Notes: generated from the sequence alone by a model not told the origin. Positions 35,883 to 50,026 are shown, counted from the first letter of the stretch. The stretch: 64,000 bases of DNA from Apostichopus japonicus (GCF_037975245.1 NC_092564.1:4119484-4183483), one strand, 5' to 3'. Program-made: numbers and translations.

Positions 35883-36995
35883 GAGTGCCATTTATGTATA
35901 TTTGCCCTTCATTTTAATTCTTTCAATTAGTTCATGTTATAAACAATATGAGATATTATTGTAGTTATTTCATTCGTATAAATTGCATAAAGTGCATGTT
36001 CCACAAAATCTTCATACATGCAGGACTGCAGATGTGTTAGTGTTAAATTAAGCATTTAATTTTTGCTGTGTTTATGTTTACATATGTCAATACTAAATCA
36101 GTTCTGACATATACATTTCAAGTAAACTTAAACGAAATTGATACTAGTAAATTGAATTGCTATAAACATCTCGAATGTTAACCAAAGAGGAAATGAAATG
36201 CTGACGGTTATAATATCAGTAAATAAATAATAAGTAAATAAATTACCACTGAATGACAGAATCTATTTTCTCTAATCCGACTAGTCAAACTGTGTGAAAC
36301 CCCGTAAACGGTACACATACAGCGATAATAGCATTTCAAAAGTAGTAGATTACCTCGTTTGCGTATGAATCATGTTTCGATCATGTCATGCAGCTTAAAC
36401 TCTAAAACTGAACTAAAGCCATATCGTAAAGATCAAGTTCAATTTCAAAGCATTCCCATTGCGAGTGTTCCTATCATGTGCATACAATGAAATAACTACA
36501 AGAGAACACGTGGGATCGTACAGTCCTATCTCCATAGACCACCAGGACTCACAGGAAGTATACCTGACGATGTGCGTTGTGGAAGGAGTAGCGTGGGTGC
36601 AGATGTTGAAAGTTTAAGTTGTCATCGCATACAGATGCAGTGTCATATCCTCTGAAACCCCGAAATTTGTAAAAGGTACTGATATTGATATGAGTCTAAT
36701 TTTCAAATTCTGTCCCGAATTTTGGCAACAAAAGTCATTCAAAACACCTACATCTCTACAGTTTAGGTGAAATTTTCCCCCAAAAGGTAATAATTACAAA
36801 GAACATACTTTTTGAATCATTTTATATCTTGACAGCAAGGCTCAAAATTTTGACAAGAAATCAAACTCAAAAATGGAGAAATTCGGATATTTCAAAATCA
36901 ACAGTTGATGTTTCTAGACAAAATGTCTAGGAAATAGATAAGCATAGTCGAATGTTTGGTCACTTTGGGGATTCTGGTGGCTTTCGTCAATTAAA

Positions 36996-37211
36996 GTGTG
37001 GATTAACCTTCGGGAGGTTAAAAAGTTCTACAAATTAGGGTATGATCATTATCGAACGGGATTAAACAATCCCTATGGAAAACTTCAGTATTATACATAT
37101 CATCAGATGTATTGTATTGTAAACAGATCACAGAAGACACACACGGACAGTCCAGAGGAAAACTCACGTATGACAGATGATTGGAGATATTTGCATTCGA
37201 CTCCTATTTGA
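36996..37211 (+). CDS. Conserved open stretch of unknown nature (block B)
   Basis: Same frame, length and stop as 11,456-11,671, with two residues changed (DDWRYLHS for DDWKNLHS). The high identity relative to the flanks suggests constraint or recent gene conversion. Function unknown. Confidence 0.3.
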   Translation: MWINLREVKKFYKLGYDHYRTGLNNPYGKLQYYTYHQMYCIVNRSQKTHTDSPEENSRMTDDWRYLHSTPI

Positions 37212-38924
37212 AACGTTTTGCAGCAACGTTTTGAAGCAACGAGGATCTAGGTCATAGAAGCGCACAGTAAAACATTGTTCTAGTTTTTTAAAGTTTAATT
37301 AAACTATTCAACTGCGATGAATCTCAGTATGACAACACTACCATCGTCATTATAATGTTACCGTCACATCCTTTATTTAAATTTCGAACCCATCCAGTCC
37401 AAGTTTAAAATAATAACGTGAACATAATGTTACGCGTGACGGGATGTACAAGAAGTATACACGGAAAATATCTGAAGTCGAACTGAGGGTTACTCTCCGT
37501 TTATTTGATTCCGTATTGTGTCCGCTTCTAACCACCACCTTTCCCTATATGCCCTCTTACAATTTAAACGGCACATGCAAAGCAGATACCAACGATAGAT
37601 AAGAGACCAATAAATTATGCATGACATACGAAGGTAAGTAGACTGATTGCATCACAACAGTTGCCATGGATACATAGCAGTAGATACAACCTGTAACAAT
37701 TAAGTAAACCAAAACATTTTCGCTGCAAGTGTGCAACTATAACATCACAGGTTTGCGTCCAGCTTACCGTAGGTACGACCTGTGACAATTTCAATTATCA
37801 TTAGTATCTCGGGAACGCCATCCTGAAGTTGGATGCAATATTCATCAGGATGTTTAGAGTGTGTTCGTCTTTCATGAGTCTAAAATACACTCTGTACTAC
37901 GGTACTATCTTTTAATGAAAAAAAATAGAGGATCACATATAATTTCACTCCCACTGCCATTCCTTGGTCGCTCGCTCGTATCCATACCATCATTGTGCAA
38001 CCCTGGTCATAAAATATTACAGCTAGGCACAATTTTTAATTTCATGCAAAACTTCAAATATTATAAATGAAAATTAGGATCACATATTATGCGTGGGCGT
38101 GGGGAGGGACATATTCACCAGCTTAAATGTTCGTGTGATGTGCACTTTCAACAGGTGCATTTGCACTCCAACCCTACCCGCCCCTCCATTTTATAATGTC
38201 TGGTGCTGACAGTGGTTCATTCGCTTGTCATTTGTTTAGTATGATCCCACCAGTTTAGACCTAGTGTAGGTTGCATACAACTATGCATGGAACTGCTACT
38301 TATATAAGTAGCGGTGCCATATCTTGTTCGAAAGCAGTTTTGGTATGGGTTGTGACATTGCTTAGTTGCTTGTTAATAGCGCTCATGGTTACGTAGTGCC
38401 TTTTTCACATTTGAAATTTTATTGCGGTCCGGTTTCGTTATATGACTGGTGCTTATATTAGTTAAGGGGTGGTTAAAATACTCTTCACGTTACTTGATAA
38501 TTACAGTGTAGATAGCAATAACATAAACAAAGTTACTAAGGATACTTTATTCACATCGAGGATTTAAAACTGCATTTTTTATGCAATATGAAATTACTCT
38601 TATACAATATTTGAATGTCTAAATAAAACAATCCATACTTTTATATTTCTTATGAGAACATGATTCCCTGTTATAAACCCATGTGTAATGGTTTACCCCT
38701 ACATTTATTAAGCATTTTATACCTTGATATATTTTACCTTCCAGACTGCATGCAAATGACAGGCAAAAACAGTTCAAATCTGGATAACCCGATTTGTCTA
38801 TGCAATATGTCATTTATCCATCACATGCTTTTTATGAATGCACGTCACTTGAGAAAAATAAAAACATACTAGATCGTTAACAATAGAAGAGGATTAAAAA
38901 TTCACTTTTCCACCCATAGGTTTC

Positions 38925-38927
<3 letters not shown>

Positions 38928-38967
<40 letters not shown>

Positions 38968-39000
38968 ATATATATGTATATATATATATATATATATATA
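38928..39000. repeat. (TA)n microsatellite
   Basis: About 70 bp of TA repeats with three TG interruptions. Block A has only a short ATATATAT run at the same place (13,312), so it expanded in block B. Confidence 0.95.
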
Positions 39001-39598
39001 GAAATGACAGCGGTATGTTAGAAACAAATTTTTTCCCTTGGATGTAGACAGCATCGGTAGCATATCGAGTCACTCTGGAGGCATTGACTGATGATGGCTT
39101 CATCGATTAGTGCCAAGGAATCTACAGAGGTCATTATGATAAGACTAGATGGTGCAGCCTATTGACGTTTGATGTACCTACCAAAGCAGAAAATACATAA
39201 TTATTTACGAGTAAAAATGTGGTTTGCAACAACGGCAAGTTTGACTAGGATAATCATGTAATACAGAAACGCTCATATTCTACAGCGGAAATGGCTTTTG
39301 TTGTGTTATTTTAATAATTTGAAGATACAAGATAACCCCTGCATTGGTATTATCAAACCATGATTTACAATGTCACGTAATCTACTCAGGCCTGACGAAA
39401 GGATGGTTAGGGCTCATGGAGGCTAAAGCCACTTGGCCCTAGACAATTTGGAGTAGCGCTACACAAGAAGATAAGTTCATACCCATTGTTATGATATACT
39501 CAGGGAGCTGCAATTTTGAATCTTAAAGCATTGTTCAACTACTTACAAAAGCGATACAGTATGGACAGTACGTCAGACAGCTGAGAACTTACCTTTCA

Positions 39599-39735
39599 TT
39601 ACAAAGGTGAATATCCAGCATAATTTCGCCTTTTAACGTAAATCACAATACATACTACCAGCAACATCATACCAGCAGAAAACAGAACTGCCATAAAGGG
39701 CATCCAGGAAATATCACCACTATCTTTCGTGTCCC
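39599..39735 (-). CDS. Gene B exon 16: transmembrane helix and short tail
   Basis: Phase 1 entry. DTKDSGDISW then a helix (FMAVLFSAGMMLLVVCIVI), then KRRNYAGYSPL and TAA. As in gene A, a GTAAGT donor follows shortly after the stop. Confidence 0.88.
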
Positions 39736-40893
39736 CTTGAAAAGAAACATAATATACCACATTAACAAGCCCATACGTTAAAGTATGAAACAGAAAGCCA
39801 GGGCAATTGAGTTGAGGTCCATATTTCTCTACGTATCCAAGTCGGTAAAAATGTTGTAGTGAAGTGGAAATAAAATTTTGCAAGATGAGTTGGGAAACGT
39901 ACTTCAATATCATTACATATGTATAAAACATTGTAATGGAAATACCGTCTTACCTCGACTCTCCCAAAGAGCTAGATGAGTTTACTATAACGTTCGAGAC
40001 AATTGGAAATTAAATAGTTTACAGGAAAAATTAAAATATTTTACAGCTTGATTGTTATTCAAACAGAACTCAATTGCGAATACTGGTAGTTATGGAATAG
40101 CTCTACTTTTTCATCACTCATCATTGAGTAAGAAACCTTGATTTTGTCAGACGATTTTACACAGAAAGTCATATATTTTCACTGGACATCCTCAAAAGTA
40201 TATAGAAAAAAGATACATTTCTTCATGTCCAAAAAAATTATATCGACATTGTGAATCAACTGGTGAAGCAGTGATTTAGTAAAGATTATACACTTTTCCA
40301 AAGGCAGTTGCATAATTTCTTTGATATATAATTCAGTTTTTCTAAATTCTAGGTATGGGGGGATGCTCAAATGCGCTTTACAGAATTGTAATAGAAGACC
40401 TAGACTTATAATAATAATGGAAATAATAATGTAATTTTACCCATAGACTTCTTTAAAAATAGAGGTTTTTAACTTAACTTTAAATGACTTTACAGAAGTG
40501 GACTGTCTGATTGTGATATCCGTGTTGTTCCATAGACGAGGTGAAAACACAGAAAAGGCACGATCGCCTGCTGATTTGAGTTTTGATCGAGGTTCATATA
40601 AAATATCGAGAGATTTCGAACGAAGCTATCTAGATGGTCTATGATCGAAAAACATGTCCTCCTTTCTTGTGATATTGATTTAATTTGAAGCATGATGACG
40701 CATGCTAACAGAGGAGAACTAATTTACTAAATTCTAAAAGTTTGGGAGAAATTAAGGGGGAATCACAAAAACACACATACAAAAGTTTGGACCAATTCAT
40801 TAAGTAAGAGATTTCAAATCTAGTCGATCTGCTGAGGGTTCCACTTCTTAAGACGACAAGGTAATATTAACTGAGTGGGGTGTCCCATCAAGT

Positions 40894-41145
40894 GTGGACA
40901 TTGGCAAATTCTTTGCTTTTCTATCACGTGACAACAGATCCTCACCATCTGAGCTCAAACCAAACGTACTGAATTCAGCGTTAATTATGCGTAATATTGA
41001 CAAAGACAAACTTCAGAACAAAATCATCAACACCACGAACATGAAATCGGTGAATATAATGGATTATTCTAGACGTTCCGAGGACTTTGACCCTCAACAA
41101 TATCCTGATCTACTTCCTGTTCCGGGAGTCGGAATCACCATTTAG
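40894..41145 (+). CDS. Partner of the open stretch at 15,040 (block B)
   Basis: 83 codons, same stop as the block A copy. Ends DPQQYPDLLPVPGVGITI. Substitutions between copies are mostly non-synonymous. Located in the last intron of gene B on the other strand. Could be the tail exon of a dead plus-strand EGF receptor. Confidence 0.3.
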   Translation: MDIGKFFAFLSRDNRSSPSELKPNVLNSALIMRNIDKDKLQNKIINTTNMKSVNIMDYSRRSEDFDPQQYPDLLPVPGVGITI

Positions 41146-41812
41146 TAGTTCCGTTATTAAGCGGCCGAATTCGGTGCACGACCTGTTTTCAGTAGCCAAT
41201 TGCTTCTGTTTGGTTAGATTGGGTGTGTGCGATTTTAAATATTTCTTAGCAAATGCAAGAATAGCATTTGCTTGCTTCTTTCAATTTTCTCTGCTTCTGC
41301 GATTTCGTTTCTTACTGGTGTGTCGGTCACTTTTTAGTGTTACCTTTCTTTCTGCTGATGGATTTCCGTTTCCGAGGACCAGCTAGTAATGTTAAAGATT
41401 TTGTTTATGCCTGATCGGAATCATAATGTTTTGAGTAAGGAGTCATGACTGTTTGTGTAGGTAGGAATCTGATTTGTTGATCCGGAGAGACCTGATAAGG
41501 TAGTGAATCACATCACTGGTTTGTCTCGACGACTTGGCTGCGACGCGGGCTGCAACTTCTGGTGTAGATGTTGCTTTACCACAATCATCATCTAATATCT
41601 ACCTCTTTCGTTTTCCTTGCAAGTGAGTGGCTGTGGTCCTTATCAGTGACTTATGTAAAATCATAAATGGCGTTTATAGGAATGGATGTCAGCATGTTAC
41701 GTGAGGCATATCCCAAAATCTGGGCCTCATTTACAAGGTCAGGAATGTGCATATATTAGTCAGAGTGGTCAGATAATTACCTTCAATTTGGAAGAACACA
41801 AGAATGACTAAC

Positions 41813-41950
41813 CTTCATTACAATTTTCTCCTGTCCTGCCGGCCGGGCAAATACAAACACCTGTTACCGGATCACAAGTTTGGTTGTTTGAGATGCAATC
41901 GCTGGGACACTGGTACTGACATTTGTATCCGTATGTGTAGTTAGTACAAT
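41813..41950 (-). CDS. Gene B exon 15: EGF7 of cassette 2
   Basis: 138 bp, phase 1 at both ends, intact. YCTNYTYGYKCQYQC through GRTGENCNE. Nearest relative of gene A exon 8. Confidence 0.92.
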
Positions 41951-43096
41951 CTTAAAAAAGCAAGACGAGAAAACCTCTTGAACCTGATGCAGTCATTACA
42001 GCTTACCAATATTAAAATAATCGAGAGTTATATTTCTGTTTTTATTAGCAAATCTCAAACTAACTACAGAAATGAATCATATGCCTCACTACTTAGAGAA
42101 ATACAATATAACAGAACACTGAAGCATCGTGATTTAATTAAAGTACTAAAGCAGTCATAGTGAGACGGCAAACTTCTACATTTCTTATATTCCCAAAACA
42201 TTTTGCATTGTTCTAGCAAAGACAGATTTCAGAACAAACAAAACCAAAGAGCAAGTCACATAACCAAAAAACAGAGAGCACTAAAGCGATTCCGATGTTT
42301 TTCACATGGACTTTTTAAAATAAATTCAGGTTACATTTTTTATATAAAGTAGACAGCTGCATACAAATAGTAGATATTACAAAACGGCACATCGAATAAT
42401 TCAAATTCAACAGGGTTTCAACTTTGCTTTAGGGGATGTGGAGTTATTAATAGCCCAATAGGTGTAGTGTATTCATATGTTATTGCATCCCGAATTTCAA
42501 GAAGATACTTGATGTACAAAAACATGAACAACTTTTTCAGTGTGCATCTATGACATCACACTTGCTTGCTTCAGGTTTCTTTTTGGTAACTTCAAATGTG
42601 GCTTATCGAAAAACGATACACGGGAGTTGAATGCAACGTGTTCCTTTTTCGTCAGCCAAACATAAATTTTGTATTAGACAAAAATATTTTAAATAGTTTA
42701 TGTCACGATCATTGTAACTTAGCACTTTCTCAAGCAAAAATGTGTGTTTTCTGTTTTAAATATAGCAATTCTTACAAAAATGTGGAAAAATTTATCATAC
42801 TTTAAATATCTATTACACCGTATTAGCCTAGATTAGATGGGTTAAGTATTGGAAAATAAATTAAAAATTTTTAAAGAACTTATGACAAAGTTACTTCCTT
42901 TAAAAACATTAATGAATTATACCACCCGATTAGAACAAAGAGGTGGTTGGACATACTACCAATACCTTGTCACGAGGTCAGTTTGTTACAATGTTCCTCA
43001 GTGCAGAAGCTTCAATGTTACTATTCGGTTTTAGTGTTACTACAGACGTTCTTTGTTGTCATCCAAAGAAAAATATTATGATTCTTGTCTACTTAC

Positions 43097-43349
43097 AGTT
43101 TTGACAATGTGCGCCAGTAAAACCAGGAGGACAAATACACTCTCCTGTTGTAGGATGACAAGATCCCTCATTGTCACACGAACATCGCTCCTTGCAGGTG
43201 TCTCCCCAAAATCCATTCTCACAAGGACTGTTACAAAGCACGCCATAGAAATTAGGTTTACACTGACATTCGCCCTCCACGATAGTGCACCCAGTTGCCT
43301 CTACACAGTAATCACAAGTCAGATTACAGTTTCGTCCAAACGTACCATT
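43097..43349 (-). CDS. Gene B exon 14: EGF5-6 of cassette 2
   Basis: 253 bp, phase 0 in and phase 1 out, intact, ending FTGAHCQN. The following intron is 1,146 bp, the same length as in gene A. Confidence 0.93.
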
Positions 43350-43626
43350 CTGAAAAATTATGGACGTATATTGTACATCATTATAATGATTGATTGGATT
43401 CAAAAGGAGTACTACTCACAATATCATTTCGTAATATTTTTAAGTAATATTTCATGTTTATTTAAGTTGTTCAAATTAAAATATCTCAGTGGAGGAACCA
43501 ATATAAACGAACCCACCTTTTATACCAAACATCTGTTCCATGTACAACTGGCCCAAAAGATGCCGGTTATATACCTAACCTCTTTCCCCTCCACTTGCCA
43601 TCCCTCATCAAGATTACAAGCCTTAC

Positions 43627-43790
43627 CACACAGCGTTCTGAGCAGGTCTGTCCAATATAACCAATGTCGCACTTGCAGCTTCCGGTGTATCGGTCACATG
43701 ACTGAGCATTTACGCATGAGCACGTCTCATTACATCCCGGGCCGAAACTGTCGGCTGGACAAGGTTCTGTACAGTGAAATCCCTGCCATC
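43627..43790 (-). CDS. Gene B exon 13: EGF4 of cassette 2
   Basis: 164 bp, intact. CTEPCPADSFGPGCNETC and CKCDIGYIGQTCSERC, phase 0 out. Confidence 0.92.
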
Positions 43791-44226
43791 CTGAAACCAG
43801 AAGAATATGCAGGACAGTTTGGTATCAACTAAATTGACAGAACCAGGAACTTTAACAGAGTTACATTGATTATAGGGTATTTTCACTTCATATTCTGAAG
43901 TGGAATCCAACAAATACTGCTACACAAACAGGCATCTTTTAGTAATTTCTTCTCGAATATACATTATCGACAATGATCGCGTGACTATGGTAAATGAATT
44001 GCCGTTCAATGTAGGCACAGTTTGAAGAACATTTCATGGTTTTAGAACAGTAAACAAAGAATATTTCCTTCGAAATATATCAACCACATCATTGTTACAA
44101 GAAACATAGGATTAATTCTTTCTGCCCTCAAGCTGTACGCTTTAAATTGGCTAATTAAAACTTCAAACTTGAATATGTATAATATGTTGATTGTCTTGAA
44201 GACAAAATGAAAAGAAGGAAACTAAC

Positions 44227-44339
44227 CAGGCGAGCAGAAACATCTGCCATCGATGTAATCACAAGTTGCATTATGTTGACACTGACAAGTCTGGTTGCAA
44301 CCGTACCCATACGTCCCTTCTGGACAACGTTCAACACAA
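44227..44339 (-). CDS. Gene B exon 12: EGF3 of cassette 2
   Basis: 113 bp, phase 2 in and phase 1 out, intact. [18 protein letters not shown]. It is the only undamaged exon in gene B that can follow an EGF2 exon in frame. Confidence 0.92.
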
Positions 44340-44607
44340 CTGTGAAACAACGAATCCAGTAATTTCAACGTGATTACCAATTTTCAGTATTGTGTAATTG
44401 TTCAAGCAGCTTCTGAACAAGACTTTCGTCCATATACTTGTTATTTGTAAATTTGAAATGAGTATAATTCTATAACGATGCTATCTTAGGGAAGTGCGCA
44501 GGTTAATGAAGATTCCGACTTTTATTGCAAAATAATGAATTGTCGGGTAAAATTATATCCTGAAGACATTGGGATACTGAGAATTTAGTTTTAGAATGTT
44601 TACTTAC

Positions 44608-44743
44608 AGGGGACCTCTGAACCCAGCAGTGCAATTGCAGGCACCGGTAACTGGATCGCAGGCAGCTGCATTCTCACACTGACAATCAAACTGGCAGTCA
44701 GGCCCATATTTGTTCCAATTACAGGTATCCCCACAATCAGACC
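44608..44743 (-). CDS. Gene B exon 11: EGF2 of cassette 2
   Basis: 136 bp, phase 1 in and phase 2 out, intact. GSDCGDTCNWNKYGPDCQ through CTAGFRGP. Confidence 0.92.
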
Positions 44744-45689
44744 CTGAGTCAAATGCAAAGAAAAACACTCACTAAAAATAAAGATTCTTGAGTGCAAGTT
44801 AAGCTAATATTAAATTGTTGTGTAGTATATTGCACAATGGTAAAATGGTATTCATACAGAGGCTGTTTTGGGCCCCAACTAACTTGATAGGCTGTTTTGA
44901 GAAATCACGACTTATGATTTTAACTATTTCATTTCTATTCTCAGAAGCTATACCTATTTGTTTAATATTTTAATGATAGAACGAAAGAATGTAATCAGTC
45001 AAAATGGACTTTTTTCAAGTTGGTTATGTAATGATTAGATATTCCTAACATCAGATTTGTTCATTTTTTTTTAATTGAAAACCATCCTACTGTGGATATA
45101 AATTATAAAGCAACATCACTAGATCAAAATACATAAATTTCTTAATCTTGATGATGAATGGTGATTTCTCAAATTTCTTTTATAAAGACACAAACAGAGA
45201 AAAAACTCTTTAAATTGATCAAAAAATATATAATCTAATAAGTCACTTCAAATTAATTGTATTATGACCCCACTGTCCTTCTCAACGCTTCCATAGTTAA
45301 AAGACGTTATGCAGTTGCACTCAAGGCTGGGTTTCATTGAAAGAGATGAAAAATCATTATTATTTATTCCGTGTCTGTCGATAATGCATATTCACACAAT
45401 CAAGACTTTGATTCTAGAAATCGCAACGCTGTACGTTATATCAGTTGATGGTACTTTAACGATGTACAACTATTTGAAAATACAATATTGGTGACTATGT
45501 TTTGTTCACATATAGACACAAGACACTTTAAAGTGCTGATGAAATGGTCTGTAAAAATAACTAGAATTTTTGCTATATCCTTAGTACAAAAATTACTGTA
45601 CCCAATGGCTGACTTGATTCACTAAGACAACTTTATTTATCACGTCTTTGATTTCTTCTATTTATTATCTTTAGGTTTATTTTTCTCAC

Positions 45690-45800
45690 CTGTGTATCCT
45701 GCTGCACAATTGCAACTACCATCAGAAGGATCACACGTGGCCTCATTCAAGCATATGCAGTCGTTGGTACAATTATAACCCCATTTGTTCATGGAACACA
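45690..45800 (-). CDS. Gene B exon 10: EGF1 of cassette 2
   Basis: 111 bp, phase 1 at both ends, intact. CSMNKWGYNCTNDCICLN through CNCAAGYTG. Can follow an EGF7 exon or the EMI exon in frame. Confidence 0.9.
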
Positions 45801-46496
45801 CTAAAAAGGGTTAAACAAAATTAATGCAAACATATGCTATTACCAACATTCACATGTCAGTATCACTTACTTAAGAAATGATAATGTCACTTTAAATGTA
45901 GTTTCTCGCTTATTCAATATTTTTTTAAATATAGAACCAAACATCCCAAATATATCGCAATTCAAATATTTCATGTGAATCCATCCATTTAATATGCGGA
46001 TTATTATATCTTTCTCTCCGATGATGAACGATGTTCCCACATGTTTTTGTAAAGACATCTATTTCTAATTTTACATCCCGTATAAGGCACTGTTAAGTTA
46101 CTTCATGTATGTAGGGATGTGTTAGTGATTTTGCTGACTTCTTTTGACGCGCTTTAATGCAAATCTAAATGGTATCGGTATCGACAAGTTGTACAGCAGA
46201 CTGGGTAGGTCCGCATGGTCTGTCTGAAGTGTTTTAAAATGATTGGCAAGAATGTTTAAGAATAAAAGCGCGATAGAGTAGAGAAATGTTTCTTGATAGG
46301 TAAACAAAACTATATGATGTTACATTTCAAATATCTTTAATAATGTTTAGAAAAATCAGTCAAATTTTCAATAAATCTTTCAGACAAGTGCATATACAAA
46401 TTTGGTCTTTGCACAGAGGTCCACTGAGATGCAAATTACTGTTGTAAATGGTCAGATAATTATTTTCACTTTGGAAGAAAACAAGATATGACTAAC

Positions 46497-46634
46497 CTTC
46501 ATTGCAATTTACTCCTGTCCTGCCTGCCGGACAAATGCAGACACCTGTATCAAGATCACAAGTTCCGTTGTTTGCGATGCAATCGCTGGGACACTGGTAC
46601 TGACAATTGTATCCGTATGTGTCGTTGGTACAAT
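46497..46634 (-). CDS. Gene B exon 9: extra EGF7-type exon
   Basis: 138 bp, phase 1 at both ends, intact. DCTNDTYGYNCQYQC through GRTGVNCNE. It starts the second cassette and has no equivalent in gene A. Its flank (about 46,390-46,480) matches 15,900-15,960. Confidence 0.9.
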
Positions 46635-46639
46635 CTTAA

Positions 46640-48490
46640 AAACAAACAAGACGAACCTGATTCAGTCATTACAGATTACCAATTATTAAATCATCGGGAG
46701 TTTTACTTCAGTTTTCATTAGCGAATCTCAAACTAGCTCCATAGATATATCATATGCCTCACTACTTGAAAAAACAAGTATAACAGAACACTGACGCATC
46801 CTAATTTAATTAAATCACTAAAACAACCATGGTGAGACAGTAAATTTCTACTGGTCCCATTTTCCTACCAAATTGGCTTCATTTCGATCATAATCACTAC
46901 TATACCATGATAACTCATGTACGATGATGATACTAATATTACACCACTAATATAATAATAATAATATTAAACCACTCCACCATTAGTGTTACAAGTAGTG
47001 ATCATATGCCTCATTTCTTGAAGAAACACAATATAATATAACATTGACGCATCTTAATTTGTTTGGAGTGCTAAAACAGCCAAAGTGAGACAGCCAACTT
47101 CTATACAGATCATCTGCACTAACTAAATAGTGATGCAGCTCAATTTTGAAACATTAGCTTTGTGATGATATCCTTGTCAACCATTAACCAACATTTTCAT
47201 AGATTACAAAACTAAATTTACTAATGCACTAACAATTCTTTTTTGTAGTTTGATTCTGCTTCTTGACTGTTTCATAACTATGAGACAAAATTATTATAAT
47301 CATTTAAGACTGTAAATTAATATTGAAACAAATTTCTCGCAATTACTGCTGTTCTGGCAAAGACAGTTTTCAGAACAACCAGACCAAACTTTCCCGTGGG
47401 CTATTCTATTAAATGAAAGAGCAATATCAAGTTATTTTCAAAATCAAGTTACATAACCGAAACCAGAGAGCACTAAAATGATTGCCAAAGTTGTGCACAT
47501 GGACTGATCATTTAGAATATATAGTCAAATAATTAAGGACACACTTTTATATCATGTAGACAGCTGGATAAAAATAGTCGATTATTACAAAACGGTACAT
47601 CGAATAAATCAAATACTAAAAGTTAATGTGTAAAAATAAATGATGGCATCACACTGAATTCGGCTAGGCAAACACTGCCGAGCTCTAGGCAACCCGTATC
47701 AACTTGATAATATTCTTATTTAGCTCAAATAAAGGGAATTTGTGAGTAATTAAATGGATAACGTAGAGGAATACTTCTTTTTGACTAATGAAAGAAGAAC
47801 ATATACTAAGCCTCCTGGTAAAATTTTGACATTGTACGTTCAAGATATGTATATATAGTTTACATTGTCACAGTTTGCACCATAAAGTGAATTTAACGTA
47901 AACAGGTGAGATGTCATAATTGCACTGAGACTGCAAAAGGTTGTGGTTTCTATTATTATATTACTTTATCGTTTTGACCTCGGATTCCAACTTTGCTTTA
48001 AGGGATGTGAACTTATCAATACCGCAATGGTTGAAAAGTTTCAGATGTAAATGCATCTCGATTTTCAACACGAAATTTGATGTTAAAAAACATGAAGTAA
48101 CAATTGTCAGTGTGCATCTATGACATCAAACCTGTTGCTTCAAGTTTCGGTAACTTCAAATGTTGGTTCCTCGAAACGATACACGAGAAATAAAGGCAAA
48201 GTGTTCCTCTTTCGTCAGCCAAACATAAGTATTGATCTTGTCTTTCCTTTCTTTTAATTGTTTGGTTCATTTTAATTTCTTACCCTAAGCTTTTGTTATA
48301 TTTGTGTTAATCCTTTACAAGCAAAATTTGACACTGACGCACATACGAATAACTTTACATCATTAAAGGAAACAGTTTTTAGTTAAATGGACAATATACT
48401 CTGACATAGAAGAAAAGTTCTACATGAAACAAAATTTTCCAATAAATTGGTTGGATAATTACTTCTCACTCGGAAGGAAAACAGGATATA
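46640..48490. other. Gene B intron between the two EGF7-type exons
   Basis: Contains repeated fragments (about 46,745-46,810 and 47,005-47,060) that also match 16,255-16,320, so it grew by duplication of intron sequence. No exon is seen. Confidence 0.6.
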
Positions 48491-48496
48491 ACTCAC

Positions 48497-48634
48497 CTTC
48501 GTCACAGCTAACTCCAGTCTTGCCAGCTTGACAAATACAACTGCTTGTTTCTGGATGACAAGTTTTATTGATGGAGAGGCAAGTGCTGGGGCACTGGTAT
48601 TGACAATTGTATCCGAAAGTCCCACTGGGGCAAT
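48497..48634 (-). CDS. Gene B exon 8: diverged EGF7-type exon of cassette 1
   Basis: 138 bp, phase 1 at both ends, intact but the most diverged EGF7: CPSGTFGYNCQYQC, CLSINKTCHPETSSC, QAGKTGVSCDE. Confidence 0.88.
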
Positions 48635-49773
48635 CTAATCAAAAAGTGGACAAGTAGAAAAAATCTGTTGAACATGTTACGATCATTGTAATTTGGCCTT
48701 TTTTCGAGTAATTTTCATTTTAACCATAGCAATTCTTAAGAAAGGTAGAAAGATATATGATACTTCAAATATCAACCACATAGCAAAACATTGGCCTAGG
48801 TTGAGTTAAATAATGAAAAAGAAATTGAAAATATTTAGTGGAATTTATGACAAAATTAACAATTTTGTATGTCTTGGCTTTACTTCTATAACGATGATAT
48901 GACAATCGCATAAGTTGGAAATCTCATTAATCCAACTGGCATCATTAAATGAAACCGAAATCTAACCATCATCATTGCTCTATGTGATGAAGATAACTGT
49001 CATGATCAATTTCCATTAAAAGTTAAGGAAAATCTTTTCCACATCGGAGATATCACAGATTTAACATTACTGACTTAAAGGACTAAGTCTGATAGTTCTA
49101 GATATGACATCATCGAGTCACAGTGCTTAAATATTTTTATGCTTCCCAGTATTGGAGATGGGTTGCACATGCTAAATCTAAAATATTGCACCTCTTAACA
49201 TGAGATAATGATGGCTGGTGGCAGTGTCAACCTGTTTACATTCTCAGGTGAAAACATGAAATGATAAACAACGAGAAAGGGAAAAGGTTTCAGAACCTAA
49301 CGGCACTAGAACATAACACATGTAGATCCCAGACACAACTTTTACAATACGATATCTCCCAAACAGAACAATATTTTTCTTTAGCTGTTTCGCGGAGAGA
49401 TTTGTTCTTCACAAAGATTGTTGTCATATGTGCCTCAGATGATAGTTGCGTTTGTGTCTCTTTTAATTGCAAGTTAGATTTATAATGTTGAACAGAAGAC
49501 CTGAGACGGCTAGACATACTGTGGTACTTCCTTAACAAACATTTATGAATTAATCCACCCGATTAGAACAAAGAGGTGGTTGGACATCCTACCAATACAT
49601 AGTCACATCGTCAGTTTGTTACAACGTTCTTCAGTGCAGAAGCTTAAATCTAACAATTCTGTGTTACTGGTACTACAGATCTTCTTAGCTGTCATCCAAA
49701 GAAAATTATCATGATTTAATTCTTGTCATGAGAATAAAATCATTTAGCATCAAACTTAGTGAAAACTACTTAC

Positions 49774-50026
49774 AGTTTTCAAAATGAACGCCAGTAAAAC
49801 CAGGAGGACAAATACACTTTCCTGTTGTAGGATGACAAGATCCCTCATTCTCACACGAACATCGATCCTTGCAGGTGTCTCCCCAAAATCCATTTTCACA
49901 AGGACTGTTACAAAGCACGCCATCGAAATTAGGTTTACATTGACATTTGCCCTCCACATTAGTACACCCAGTTGCCTCTACACAGTAATCACATGTCAGA
50001 TTACAGTTTCGTCCAAACGTACCATT
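49774..50026 (-). CDS. Gene B exon 7: EGF5-6 of cassette 1
   Basis: 253 bp, frame open. The last cysteine of EGF6 is Phe (GVHFEN instead of GAHCEK or GAHCQN), so one disulfide is lost. Confidence 0.9.

Larger units (their letters stand above)
35883..39598. other. Downstream flank of gene B, no coding exon recognised
   Basis: Colinear with 10,339-13,953, apart from the two features listed within it. About 110 bp at 37,806-37,935 has no counterpart in block A. Confidence 0.4.

Noticed and set aside
43053-43832. 259-residue plus-strand ORF
   Set aside because: It is antisense to two intact EGF exons and their intron; the EGF reading with matching splice phases explains the sequence.
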